Below are positions 18,650 through 27,591 of a stretch of 64,000 bases of DNA, in pieces. Both the position numbers and the translations under genes were made by a program. Below the pieces are notes generated by a model that was not told where the DNA came from, did no database searches, and saw only the letters and a program-made list of their open reading frames with translations. Origin of the DNA: Burkholderiaceae bacterium (lineage in GTDB: Bacteria > Pseudomonadota > Gammaproteobacteria > Burkholderiales > Burkholderiaceae_C); NCBI GenBank assembly GCA_019234815.1, contig JAFALA010000032.1, positions 1 to 64,000 of the forward strand, given 5' to 3'. Each line of letters begins with the position of its first letter. The stretch's first letter is position 1.

Positions 18650-21343
18650 ATGGGCAATGCAGTAACGCCATCCAATCCAAGCACCGACAAAAGGTTTGAT
18701 CCATCGGCCTGGCGCAATCGTGCCAGGCGCTACGTCGTCTACGGAGGCGTGTTTCTTTCCATCGTGCTGACGCTTGCCATCGCCGTGGCGGCGATCGACC
18801 AATTGCGCGACATGGCCAGGCAACGGGCCATATTGAGCACCCAGAACCTGGCCTCTTCCGCGACGCTGACATTCGACAGCATCATCGACACCATCGATGG
18901 CGCCTTGCTCAGCGCCAAGGACGAGATTGAGGAACAGGTGGCGTCCAGGTCGAAATTCAAGCAGTCGATCTCCGAATTCCTGGCGCAACAGCAGAGCCAT
19001 CTGCCCGTCGTGTCCTTTGTTCGAGCCACCAACGAATTTGGCGACGTCATCGAAGGCGCCGGCATCAAGACGCCTTACATCCGCATTGCCGATCGCGACT
19101 ACTTCTCCAGGCAACGCGACAACCCCAACGCGGGGCTGGTGGTGGGCACGCCCATCTTCAGCCGAATCAACCACCGCTGGGCCTGGGTGTTTTCACGGCG
19201 CATCAACAAGCCCGACGGGTCTTTTGGCGGCGTGGTCTATGCCACGCTGTTGATCGACGGGATCGACCGGGTGCTGATGCAGATCAAGTTGGTCGAAGGC
19301 CAGTCCATCACGCTGCGTCACGCCGATCTTGCATTGATTGCAAGCCGCGACGAAACGAAGCATGAACAGCTTGAGGACATCGGCAACAGGGCCGTCTCGA
19401 CCGAGTTCGCGTCCGCCCTGCGCAGCAATCCCGACGAAGGCAACTTCACCGAAGCATCACGGACGATGTCCTACCGTAGAAGCGGCCGGCACGAATTCCT
19501 GATCACCGTCGGCATACCTGACACGGCCATTTTTTCGGAATGGCAAAGGCAGCTCCGCGTCACCTCCATCACGGTGGCCACACTGATCGCCGTGAACCTA
19601 ACCTTGCTGCTCCTGGTGCGGCGCGCCTGGCTGCGCCAGACCCGTGACCTTGCAGCACTCAACGAGGTTCAGGAGTTGGCCAGCCTGGCCAGCTATGAAA
19701 TCAATTTGCAGACCGGCGACATCAAGGTCTCGCGCAATATGTATGCAGTCTTGGGCATAGAGCCGCGCCATGCGATGACCGTGGACAACTGGATTGCCTT
19801 GATTCCGGAGCCCCCTCGCTCTGAAATTCGGAACTACTTCAATCACATTGTCGCAAACCGGCTTCCGTTCATTCGCGAATATCCCATCATCCGCCGCGAC
19901 AATGGCGAACAGCGCTGGATGTTCAGCAAGGGTCAGCTGCACATGGGCTCCAGCGGCCAGCCGATCGCCTTGATGGGCACGCTGCAGGACATCAGCGAAC
20001 GCAAGCGGGCCGAAGACGAGATCAAGAACCTCGCCTATTTCGACAGCCTCACCGCCCTGCCCAATCGTCGTCATTTGATCGACAGCCTGAAACATGAACT
20101 GGCTCAAAACTCGCGACGGACCTCGACCAGCGCGCTGTTGCTGATCGACCTCGACAACTTCAAATCGCTCAACGACACGCGCGGGCACGATGTCGGCGAC
20201 CTGCTCCTGAAAGAGGTGGCTCACCGGCTGAGCAGGTGCACGCGCGAAGCGGATATCGTGGCGCGCCTGGGCGGCGACGAATTCGTGGTCGTGCTCACCG
20301 AATTGAACGAGCACCCGCACAACGCGGCCATGGCCGTCGAAATGATCTGCGAAAAGATTCTGGCCGAACTCAACCGCCCGTATGCCTTGTCAGGACACAC
20401 CTACCACAACACCTGCAGCATCGGGGTGGCGCTGTTCGCCGGCCCGCGGCAATCCGTGGACGAGCTGATGAAACGCGCCGACATGGCGATGTACCAGGCC
20501 AAGGCAGCCGGCCGCAACGCCGTGCGATTCTTTGATCCGGAAATGCAGGCAGCCGTCAGTGCCAGGGTTTCGATGGAAAACGACCTGCGCCAGGCGGTCG
20601 AATTGGGGCAGTTCGTGCTGCACTTCCAGCCCCAGCTCGACTTGCAAGGCCGCGTGATTGGCGCCGAGGCCCTGGTGCGTTGGCAACATCCAGTCAAGGG
20701 CCTGGTCGCGCCGGCCGAATTCATTCCCCTGGCCGAAAGCACGGACCTGATCCTGCCGCTTGGCGAATGGGTGCTGCGCACGGCCTACTCGCATTTGCTC
20801 GCCTGGTCGTACCAGCCGAAAATGACGGGACTGACCCTGGCGGTGAACGTGAGTGCGCGCCAATTCAGCGCGCCGGGTTTTGTCGACCAGGTCAAGGCCG
20901 TGATCGAGCTGGCGCCGCCCCTGTCCGCCCGACTGAAACTTGAACTGACCGAAGGCCTGCTGCTCGAGGACGCAGAAGCCGTGATCTCGAGAATGGTCCA
21001 CCTCAAGTCCGCGGGCGTCGGCTTCTCCATGGACGATTTCGGAACCGGTTATTCGTCCTTGTCGTATCTCAAACGACTGCCGCTGGATCAATTGAAGATC
21101 GACCAATCCTTCGTGCGCGACGTGCTGACCGATCCGAATGACGCCGTGATTTCCAAGACCATCATCGCCCTGGGCCAGACGCTGGGCTTGAATGTGATCG
21201 CCGAGGGCGTCGAATCGCTGGAACAGCGAGACTTCCTCGCGCAGGCCGGATGCCACTGCTACCAGGGCTATTTCTTCAGCAAGCCATTGCCCATCGCCGA
21301 GTTCGAATCCTATGTGCGCCGCCAGAATGCGGCGAACATTTGA
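18650..21343 (+). CDS. Membrane sensor protein: periplasmic Cache-like domain - TM - PAS - GGDEF - EAL (c-di-GMP cyclase/phosphodiesterase)
   Basis: TM1/TM2 flank the periplasmic domain; 'RLGGDEFVVVL' with RxxD I-site (READ-IVARL-GGDEF); 'GAEALVRWQHP', 'DDFGTGYSS', 'LKIDQSFV', 'IAEGVES' EAL motifs. Confidence 0.95.
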   Translation: MGNAVTPSNPSTDKRFDPSAWRNRARRYVVYGGVFLSIVLTLAIAVAAIDQLRDMARQRAILSTQNLASSATLTFDSIIDTIDGALLSAKDEIEEQVASRSKFKQSISEFLAQQQSHLPVVSFVRATNEFGDVIEGAGIKTPYIRIADRDYFSRQRDNPNAGLVVGTPIFSRINHRWAWVFSRRINKPDGSFGGVVYATLLIDGIDRVLMQIKLVEGQSITLRHADLALIASRDETKHEQLEDIGNRAVSTEFASALRSNPDEGNFTEASRTMSYRRSGRHEFLITVGIPDTAIFSEWQRQLRVTSITVATLIAVNLTLLLLVRRAWLRQTRDLAALNEVQELASLASYEINLQTGDIKVSRNMYAVLGIEPRHAMTVDNWIALIPEPPRSEIRNYFNHIVANRLPFIREYPIIRRDNGEQRWMFSKGQLHMGSSGQPIALMGTLQDISERKRAEDEIKNLAYFDSLTALPNRRHLIDSLKHELAQNSRRTSTSALLLIDLDNFKSLNDTRGHDVGDLLLKEVAHRLSRCTREADIVARLGGDEFVVVLTELNEHPHNAAMAVEMICEKILAELNRPYALSGHTYHNTCSIGVALFAGPRQSVDELMKRADMAMYQAKAAGRNAVRFFDPEMQAAVSARVSMENDLRQAVELGQFVLHFQPQLDLQGRVIGAEALVRWQHPVKGLVAPAEFIPLAESTDLILPLGEWVLRTAYSHLLAWSYQPKMTGLTLAVNVSARQFSAPGFVDQVKAVIELAPPLSARLKLELTEGLLLEDAEAVISRMVHLKSAGVGFSMDDFGTGYSSLSYLKRLPLDQLKIDQSFVRDVLTDPNDAVISKTIIALGQTLGLNVIAEGVESLEQRDFLAQAGCHCYQGYFFSKPLPIAEFESYVRRQNAANI

Positions 21344-21344
21344 G

Positions 21345-21785
21345 TCATTCGGTCAAGCGCGCGTCAATCCAGGCCCGCGCCGACTCCAGCGTCTCGAAGG
21401 CCTGCGCCGGAACGCCGTTCTCGACATAGCATCGCAAATAGAGGGCCGTCATCAAGGCCGCGCCCTCGACGTCGGGGCTCATGACCAAGGCACAAGCCGC
21501 GGGGCTCCTGCCGCTCTGCGCCCGTGATCTGACATTGCGCGTCAACAGCGTCAGCGCGCTCAGCGAGGTCAGGGCGCTGGACTGGAACACCACGATCACG
21601 GCCCATTTTCCCAATCGGATCAATTCGTCCAGCAGCCCGGCAGATTGCCCTTGCAGGTGGTCGATGAATTCGGCATTGAACGGTCCTTGCACCGTGCATA
21701 TCAGCACCTGGCCATCCAGCCGGAACTGGAAACGGCCAAGCACCGGAGAACGTCCGTCGCTGCCGTCGTCCAAGCTGCCCGCCAT
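21345..21785 (-). CDS. Small hypothetical protein, SpoIIAA/STAS-like
   Basis: 'FQFRLDGQVLICTVQGPFNAEFIDHLQGQSAGLLDELIRLGKWAVIVVFQSSALTSLSALTLL' beta-alpha pattern; in-frame start inside the 21345..22019 ORF; stop 1 nt from the convergent GGDEF/EAL stop. Confidence 0.6.
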   Translation of the reverse strand: MAGSLDDGSDGRSPVLGRFQFRLDGQVLICTVQGPFNAEFIDHLQGQSAGLLDELIRLGKWAVIVVFQSSALTSLSALTLLTRNVRSRAQSGRSPAACALVMSPDVEGAALMTALYLRCYVENGVPAQAFETLESARAWIDARLTE

Positions 21786-21867
21786 CGATGCCACGCCCGA
21801 TCTCCCCACTTGCCGTCCGCCAACCTCATGGCCCGGCCTCAATGTAGCCGATGCGGGTGGCCAAAAG

Positions 21868-21893
21868 AAAAAGCCCCGACGCGAAGTCGAGGC
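21868..21893 (-). terminator. Intrinsic terminator on the minus strand (end of the RND / RidA-EIIA transcript)
   Basis: Minus-strand GCCTCGAC-TTCGC-GTCGGGGC followed by TTTTTC (8-bp stem with one G-U). Confidence 0.7.
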
Positions 21894-22072
21894 CGAATGT
21901 CCGCCAAGCAAGTCAGACGGACGCCCTGCAACAGCAGGGAGCGTTTCCAGAAGGTTGACGCTCAGGGGCAGTCTAACGAGCCGATGTAGGCCGCCTACCC
22001 CTGAAATAAGGGTGAGCAACCCCGCATATGGGTGGCATCCTCGTCCCGGGCGCAGCCGCCTAGCCCTGTCCC

Positions 22073-22939
22073 TTATCGTTTGGCTGCGCGAGCGCTGTCG
22101 CCCTTGGCTACCGCACTCAGGAAAAGTTCCGCAACGGATCGCACGTCCTTGAGCTGGCGCAGTCGTCCCCGTGAGGTCGGATCGGACAGGAGTTCGGCGA
22201 TCTGGGCGAACAGCTGCAGATGCAGATGGGGATCCTGGCGCGGCATCAGCAGTGCAAGCACCAGGTCGACAGGCTCATCGTCAGGCGCATTCAGCGCGAT
22301 GGGTTTGGCCAGCCGCAGGAAGATGGCCATGGGCTTGTCCAATTTGTCGACCCGCGCATGCGGCAAGGCCACGCCGTGCCCGAGCGACGTGGAGCCCAGC
22401 GCCTCGCGCTCCAGCAAGCCTTCGCGAACCTCCTGCTCGCTCAAGCCGCTGCGGCGGGCCAGTCGGTTCGCCAGCATCTGGCGCAGGCTGCGCTCGTCGC
22501 TCACGCGCAGGTTAAGCTCCACGTCCTGTGCGCGTATCCACTGCCCCATCGCACCGGCGTCAAATTGCCCGTCGACATTCTTCACCGCGGCCTGCACCTC
22601 AATCTCGACCTTGTAGGCCGGGTTGATCAAGTGCGTGGCAATGGTCGTGCGCGCCGGCGCCTGGCCCGGCTGCACCCAGTCGTCCCAGACCGAATTCATG
22701 GCCGCATAGTCGCCCGCCGACGCGAGAAAGATCCTGACCATGGAGATGTGCTCGCGTCCGGCGCCCGCCTTGGCCAGCAAGCGATCCACGATGCCCAGCA
22801 CCTGCCGTGTCTGCCCGGTGACGTCCAGCGAGGTGTTTTCCGCGACCTGGCCGGAAATGTGAATCAGCCGCGTGTCGGCCACCGTCACCACGGTCATTTC
22901 ACTGAATCTGGCGCCGACTTCAAATCGTTCAATGGTCAT
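22073..22939 (-). CDS. RidA/YjgF-family domain fused to PTS EIIA-Ntr (PtsN-like) domain
   Basis: Residues ~1-120 RidA-like ('RLIHISGQVAENTSLDVTGQTRQVLGIVDRLLAKAGA..ARTTIATHLINPAYKVEIEVQAAV'); residues ~130-285 EIIA-Ntr ('LGHGVALPHARVDKLDKPMAIFLRLAKPIALNAPDDEPVDLVLALLMP'); one uninterrupted ORF. Confidence 0.9.
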   Translation of the reverse strand: MTIERFEVGARFSEMTVVTVADTRLIHISGQVAENTSLDVTGQTRQVLGIVDRLLAKAGAGREHISMVRIFLASAGDYAAMNSVWDDWVQPGQAPARTTIATHLINPAYKVEIEVQAAVKNVDGQFDAGAMGQWIRAQDVELNLRVSDERSLRQMLANRLARRSGLSEQEVREGLLEREALGSTSLGHGVALPHARVDKLDKPMAIFLRLAKPIALNAPDDEPVDLVLALLMPRQDPHLHLQLFAQIAELLSDPTSRGRLRQLKDVRSVAELFLSAVAKGDSARAAKR

Positions 22940-22972
22940 TGCGGGCTCGTGTCGAATGGGAAATGGATGTGC

Positions 22973-24499
22973 TCAAGGATGCATCGCGCCGGATGTGCTG
23001 ACAATCGAATCTTGGCGATTCCACCAACCCCCGCCGAGGGACTGGAACAGCAGCGCGGTGTCGCTCAACCGGTTGGCTTGCGCAATCTGGACATTGGCTT
23101 GCGCCTGCAGGGCGCCCTGCTCGGCCAGTATCACTGCCAACGAATGGGTGTCGCCCAGTTCCAGTTGCCGCCGGGTGATGGCCAGCGTCCGGTCGGCCGC
23201 GCGCTGGTTGTCGATCGCAATACGCAGGGCCTGGGTATCGACCTGTATCGATTGCAGGCTGTCCGCCACGTTCTGGTATGCGCTGATCACGGTGGCACGG
23301 TACTGCGCCACGGCCGCGTCGTATTCGGCGCGCGCCGCCAGTTCGCGGTGCTTGAGCGCACCGGCGTCAAACACCGGCTGGGTGACGCTCGCCGCCAGCG
23401 TCCAGAACCTCGAACCCGGACTGAACAGATTGCCCAAGGTGTAGGCCGACGAACCCCAGGCATTGACCCCCAGCTCGACATTGGGCAGTCGGGCCGCCAC
23501 GGCCACGCCGATGCCCGCGCTGGCCGATTGCAGCTGCGCCTCGGCCGCCAGCACGTCGGGGCGCCGGTCCACCAGCGTCGAGGGCACGGTCAGCGGCACC
23601 TCTTCGGGCAGATGCAGCTGCGCGAGCGAAAACTCGGCGGCCAAGGCGTCGGAAGGCAGGCGTCCCGCCAGGGCCTTGATCAAGTCGCGCTGCAAGGCCA
23701 ACTGCTTCTCAAGGGGCGGCAAGGCCGCCTGCAAGCCCGCCATCTGGGCCTCCTGCAGGATCAGGTCGGTCTGCGCGACCTGTCCCAATTCGAGCTGGCG
23801 GCGGTAGCTGGCCACGATGCGCTGCTGCAACTCCACTTGCCGCCGGGCCGCGTCGATCTGCTCGCGCAGCGCCGCCTCCTCGATCACGGCCACCACCACA
23901 TTGCTCGTCAAGCTCAGGTAGGCCGCCTCCAGCTGCCAGCGCTGGTTGTCGGCCTGGGCCTGCAGGGACTCGACCTGGCGGCGGTTGGCGCCGAACACAT
24001 CCGGCGTGTAGGACACCTCCAGCTGCAGCGTGTGCAGGGTGTAGTAGCTCGCGCCGCTGGACGCCGGACTGGCCAGAGAGTCCGCAATGCGTTGACGCGA
24101 TCCGGCATAGCTGACGCTGGCGTTGGGATAGTACGCCGCCTGTTGCGCCTTGACGTTGTGTTCGGCCGCCTGCAGGGCCGCCTGCGCCGCCACGATCGAG
24201 GGGTTGTTGTCCAGGCTCGCGCGCACCAGCTCGTCGAGCGCGGGCGACTTGAACATTTCCCACCACTTCGCGGGCAGGTCCGCGTCGGCGTGCAGGCGCT
24301 GGACCGGGACCGTATCGCCCGCGCTCAGCGACTCCGGTGCCGGCGACTCGGTATAGCGCTCGGCATGCGCCACCGCGGGACGCTGGTAGTCGGGCCCGAC
24401 GGCGCAGCCCGCCAACACCGCCGCGCACAACACGGCGCACAACACCTTACACAACGCCGCGGCAGGCGCTTTCAAATCAACAACGTTTGCATTCATCAA
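22973..24499 (-). CDS. RND outer-membrane factor lipoprotein (NodT family)
   Basis: 'LAGCAVGPDYQRPAVAHAERY' lipobox; 'LVDRRPDVLAAEAQLQSASAGIGVAVAARLPNVELG'. Confidence 0.95.
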   Translation of the reverse strand: MMNANVVDLKAPAAALCKVLCAVLCAAVLAGCAVGPDYQRPAVAHAERYTESPAPESLSAGDTVPVQRLHADADLPAKWWEMFKSPALDELVRASLDNNPSIVAAQAALQAAEHNVKAQQAAYYPNASVSYAGSRQRIADSLASPASSGASYYTLHTLQLEVSYTPDVFGANRRQVESLQAQADNQRWQLEAAYLSLTSNVVVAVIEEAALREQIDAARRQVELQQRIVASYRRQLELGQVAQTDLILQEAQMAGLQAALPPLEKQLALQRDLIKALAGRLPSDALAAEFSLAQLHLPEEVPLTVPSTLVDRRPDVLAAEAQLQSASAGIGVAVAARLPNVELGVNAWGSSAYTLGNLFSPGSRFWTLAASVTQPVFDAGALKHRELAARAEYDAAVAQYRATVISAYQNVADSLQSIQVDTQALRIAIDNQRAADRTLAITRRQLELGDTHSLAVILAEQGALQAQANVQIAQANRLSDTALLFQSLGGGWWNRQDSIVSTSGAMHP

Positions 24500-27400
24500 C
24501 GTTCGCTCCGTTGTTGCCTGCCCCAGGTCTTGCCTTCGAAGAAGCGCTCCACCGTGTAGTACAGGGTCGGCAGCACCAGCAAGGTCAGGAAGGTCGACAC
24601 AATCAGGCCGCTGACCACCACGGTCGCCACGCCGCGCTGCACATCGGTGCCGACGCCCGTCGCCAATGCGGCGGGCAACATGCCGATGGAGGCCACGGTG
24701 GCCGTCATCAGGACGGGTCGAAGCCGCTCAGTGGCCGCCGCGATGATGCTCTCGTCCAGAGGCAGGCCTTCGCCGCGCACGCGGCGGAAATTGGCCACCA
24801 TGATGATGCCGTTCTGCACCGAGACGCCGAACAAGGCGATGAAGCCCACGGCCGAGGCCACGTTCAGGGTGGCGCCGGTGGCATGCAGCGCAATCAGGCC
24901 GCCCAGTGCCGCCAGGGGCACAACGCCCAGCACCAGCAGGGTCTGCCGCACCTTGCCGAACTGGAAGAACAGCAGCACCGCCATGAAGATGAACACCAGG
25001 CTCAGGATGAACACCAGCCGCCGCGCCGCGCGCCGCTCGTTCTCGAACTGGCCCGCCCATTCCAGGCGATGCTGCTGCGGGTCGAACTTGATCTCGGCGT
25101 CGATGCGCTGCTGCGCTTCGGCCAGGTAGGAACTCAGGTCACGGTCGCGGTTGTCGATGCGCACGGTGATCTGCCGCTCATTGAGCTCGTGCGAGATGGT
25201 GCTCTCCCCGGTCTTGTACGACAGCGACGCCAGCTGCGCCAGCGCCACCTTGACGCCGCCCGTCCCGGTGACGGTCAAGGCCCCCAGGGATTCCAGGTCG
25301 GACTTGGCCGAGCGGGGGAAACGCACGGTCACGTTGTAGATCCGGTCGCCCACGTAGACCGTGGACACCGGCGCACCGCCCACGCCGGTCTGGATCAACA
25401 TGGCCGCGTCGGCGACATTGACGCCGAATCGCGCCGCCGCCTCGCGGTCGATCTTCACGACCAACTGAGGAATCGGCGGTTCCTGGAACAGCGAAGCCGA
25501 AGCGGTGCCACGGATCGTGCGCAGGATGTCGACCACCTGGGTGCCGATGCGTCGGTTCTCCGCCAGGTCAAAACCGTAGACACGCAGCACCAGCGGGCTG
25601 TGGGCGCCGCCAATCATGTCGTTGACGCCGTCGATGATGGGCTGGCTGATGCCGACGTCAAAGCCCGGCAACTGCTGCAGGCGAGCGTTCAAGCGGCGTA
25701 TGAAATCGGCCTTTGACTCCCCCGCAGGCCATTCGCCGTAGGGCTTGAGGCCGACCGGCACCTCGATGTGCGAGGGCGTCCAGGGGTCGGTGCCGTCGTC
25801 GCTGCGGCCCAGTTGCGTCACCACATAGGACACCTCCGGGAACTCGCGCAGGGTGCGGCGCAGGTCGCTGGCCATCTCGCTGGCCTTGTCGAGCGAAAGG
25901 CCCGTGGGCATCTGCACCTGCAGCCACAGGGCGCCTTCGTCCAGCTCGGGCAGGAACTCGCGGCCCACCGTGGCGCCCAGCCCCACCACCGCCGCCAGCA
26001 CCACGGCCGAGGTCACGTAGACAATCCCGGGGCTGCGCAGCAATCGGCTCAATACCAGGCGATAACGCGCCGTCACCCACTCCAGCGGCTTGTTATGGAA
26101 CACCTTCCTGGGCATGCGCAGCGCAACATAGGCCAGGCCAGGAATCAGGGCCAGGGCCGCCAGCAAGGCGCCGAACAGCGCGTAGCCCACCGTCAGCGCC
26201 ATCGGCGAAAAAAGCTTGCCCTCGGCGCGCTCGAACGCAAACAAGGGGAAATAGGCGGAAATGATGACCAGCGTGGCAAAGAAGATTGGGCGCGCCACGT
26301 GGCTGGTGGTTTCCAGCACGTCGTCTTCGGTCAGCGGCTGGTCCGGGATGTCTTCGCGGCGCCGCAGCAGCGCCTCCATCACGACGATGGCGCCGTCGAC
26401 GATGATGCCGAAGTCGATCGCACCCAGCGAGAACAGATTGGCCGGCATGTGCGTGACGTTCATGGCGATGAACACCGTCACCAGCGCCAGCGGAATGACC
26501 ACGGCCGCCACCAGCGCGCTGCGCGGACTGCCCAGGAACAGGATCAGCACGATGCAGACCAGGCCCACGCCTTCCAGCACCGTGTGCGTCACCTTGGTCA
26601 CCGTCAAATGCACGAGGCCGTCGCGGTCGATGTACGGGACCAGGCGCACGTTCATCGGTGCCAGGCGCTTTTGCAACTCCTCGACCTTGGCATGCACGCC
26701 TTCGAGCACATGCGAGGGATTCTCGTACTTGAGCAGCAGCACGATGCCTTCGATCGTGTCGGGATTGGTGTCTTTGCCCAGAATCCCCTCGCGCTCCTGG
26801 TGCCCGATCCTGAGCTTGCCCAGGTCGCGCACCAGCACCGGCACGCCATTGCTCTGCGTCACCACGGTCGCGCCCAGGCCGTCCAGGTCGTGGATCTGGC
26901 CGATGCCGCGCACCACGTAGCCCTGCTCGCCGCGTGAAATGCGTCCGCCGCCGGCGTTTTGCGAGCCGCTGTTGATCGCGCTGACCACGTCGTCCATCGC
27001 GATGCCGTAATGATCGAGCTGGCTCGGATCGAGTTCGAGCTGGAACTCCTTGGTGAAGCCGCCGAAGTTGTTGACGTCGGCCACGCCCGGCACCTGCCTG
27101 AAGGCCGGCATCACGATCCAGCGCTGGATCTCCGACAGCTCCATCAGGTTCTTGGTGTCCGATTCCAGCGTGTAGCGGTAGATTTCCCCGACAGGGCTGG
27201 ACACCGGATCCAGCCCGGGCTGAATACCCGGCGGCAGCGTCACCTGCGAGATGCGCTCCATGATGCGCTGGCGCGCAAAGTAATCTTCCGTGCCGTCCTT
27301 GAACACCAGCGTGATCAGCGACAGCGCGAAGGTGCTGCTGGAGCGCATGGTCACGAGCCCAGGGGTGTTGGCCAATGCGCGCTCGAGCGGCGTGGTGATC

Positions 27401-27591
27401 TGCTGCTCGATCTCCTCGGCGGCAAGACCTGGCACCTGGGTGGTGACCTGCGCGGTCACATCGCTGATGTCGGGATAGGCCTCCACCGTCATGCGGGTCC
27501 AGGAGTAGTAGCCATAAACGACGATGGCCAGCGTCATCACCCACACCAGCAGGCGGCGCCGGAAACACAGCGCAATGAACTGGTTAATCAT
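24496..27591 (-). CDS. Heavy-metal RND permease (CzcA/CusA, HME family)
   Basis: 1031 aa; 'EAYPDISDVTAQVTTQVPGLAAEEIEQQITTPLERAL', TM4 'SLGAIDFGIIVDGAIVVMEALLRR'. Confidence 0.95.
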   Translation of the reverse strand: MINQFIALCFRRRLLVWVMTLAIVVYGYYSWTRMTVEAYPDISDVTAQVTTQVPGLAAEEIEQQITTPLERALANTPGLVTMRSSSTFALSLITLVFKDGTEDYFARQRIMERISQVTLPPGIQPGLDPVSSPVGEIYRYTLESDTKNLMELSEIQRWIVMPAFRQVPGVADVNNFGGFTKEFQLELDPSQLDHYGIAMDDVVSAINSGSQNAGGGRISRGEQGYVVRGIGQIHDLDGLGATVVTQSNGVPVLVRDLGKLRIGHQEREGILGKDTNPDTIEGIVLLLKYENPSHVLEGVHAKVEELQKRLAPMNVRLVPYIDRDGLVHLTVTKVTHTVLEGVGLVCIVLILFLGSPRSALVAAVVIPLALVTVFIAMNVTHMPANLFSLGAIDFGIIVDGAIVVMEALLRRREDIPDQPLTEDDVLETTSHVARPIFFATLVIISAYFPLFAFERAEGKLFSPMALTVGYALFGALLAALALIPGLAYVALRMPRKVFHNKPLEWVTARYRLVLSRLLRSPGIVYVTSAVVLAAVVGLGATVGREFLPELDEGALWLQVQMPTGLSLDKASEMASDLRRTLREFPEVSYVVTQLGRSDDGTDPWTPSHIEVPVGLKPYGEWPAGESKADFIRRLNARLQQLPGFDVGISQPIIDGVNDMIGGAHSPLVLRVYGFDLAENRRIGTQVVDILRTIRGTASASLFQEPPIPQLVVKIDREAAARFGVNVADAAMLIQTGVGGAPVSTVYVGDRIYNVTVRFPRSAKSDLESLGALTVTGTGGVKVALAQLASLSYKTGESTISHELNERQITVRIDNRDRDLSSYLAEAQQRIDAEIKFDPQQHRLEWAGQFENERRAARRLVFILSLVFIFMAVLLFFQFGKVRQTLLVLGVVPLAALGGLIALHATGATLNVASAVGFIALFGVSVQNGIIMVANFRRVRGEGLPLDESIIAAATERLRPVLMTATVASIGMLPAALATGVGTDVQRGVATVVVSGLIVSTFLTLLVLPTLYYTVERFFEGKTWGRQQRSER

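Noticed and set aside
21900-22072. Possible ncRNA/riboswitch around GTAGGCCGCCTACCCCTGAAATAAGGGT
   Set aside because: Short inverted repeats only; no recognisable conserved riboswitch core. An Rfam covariance search would be needed.
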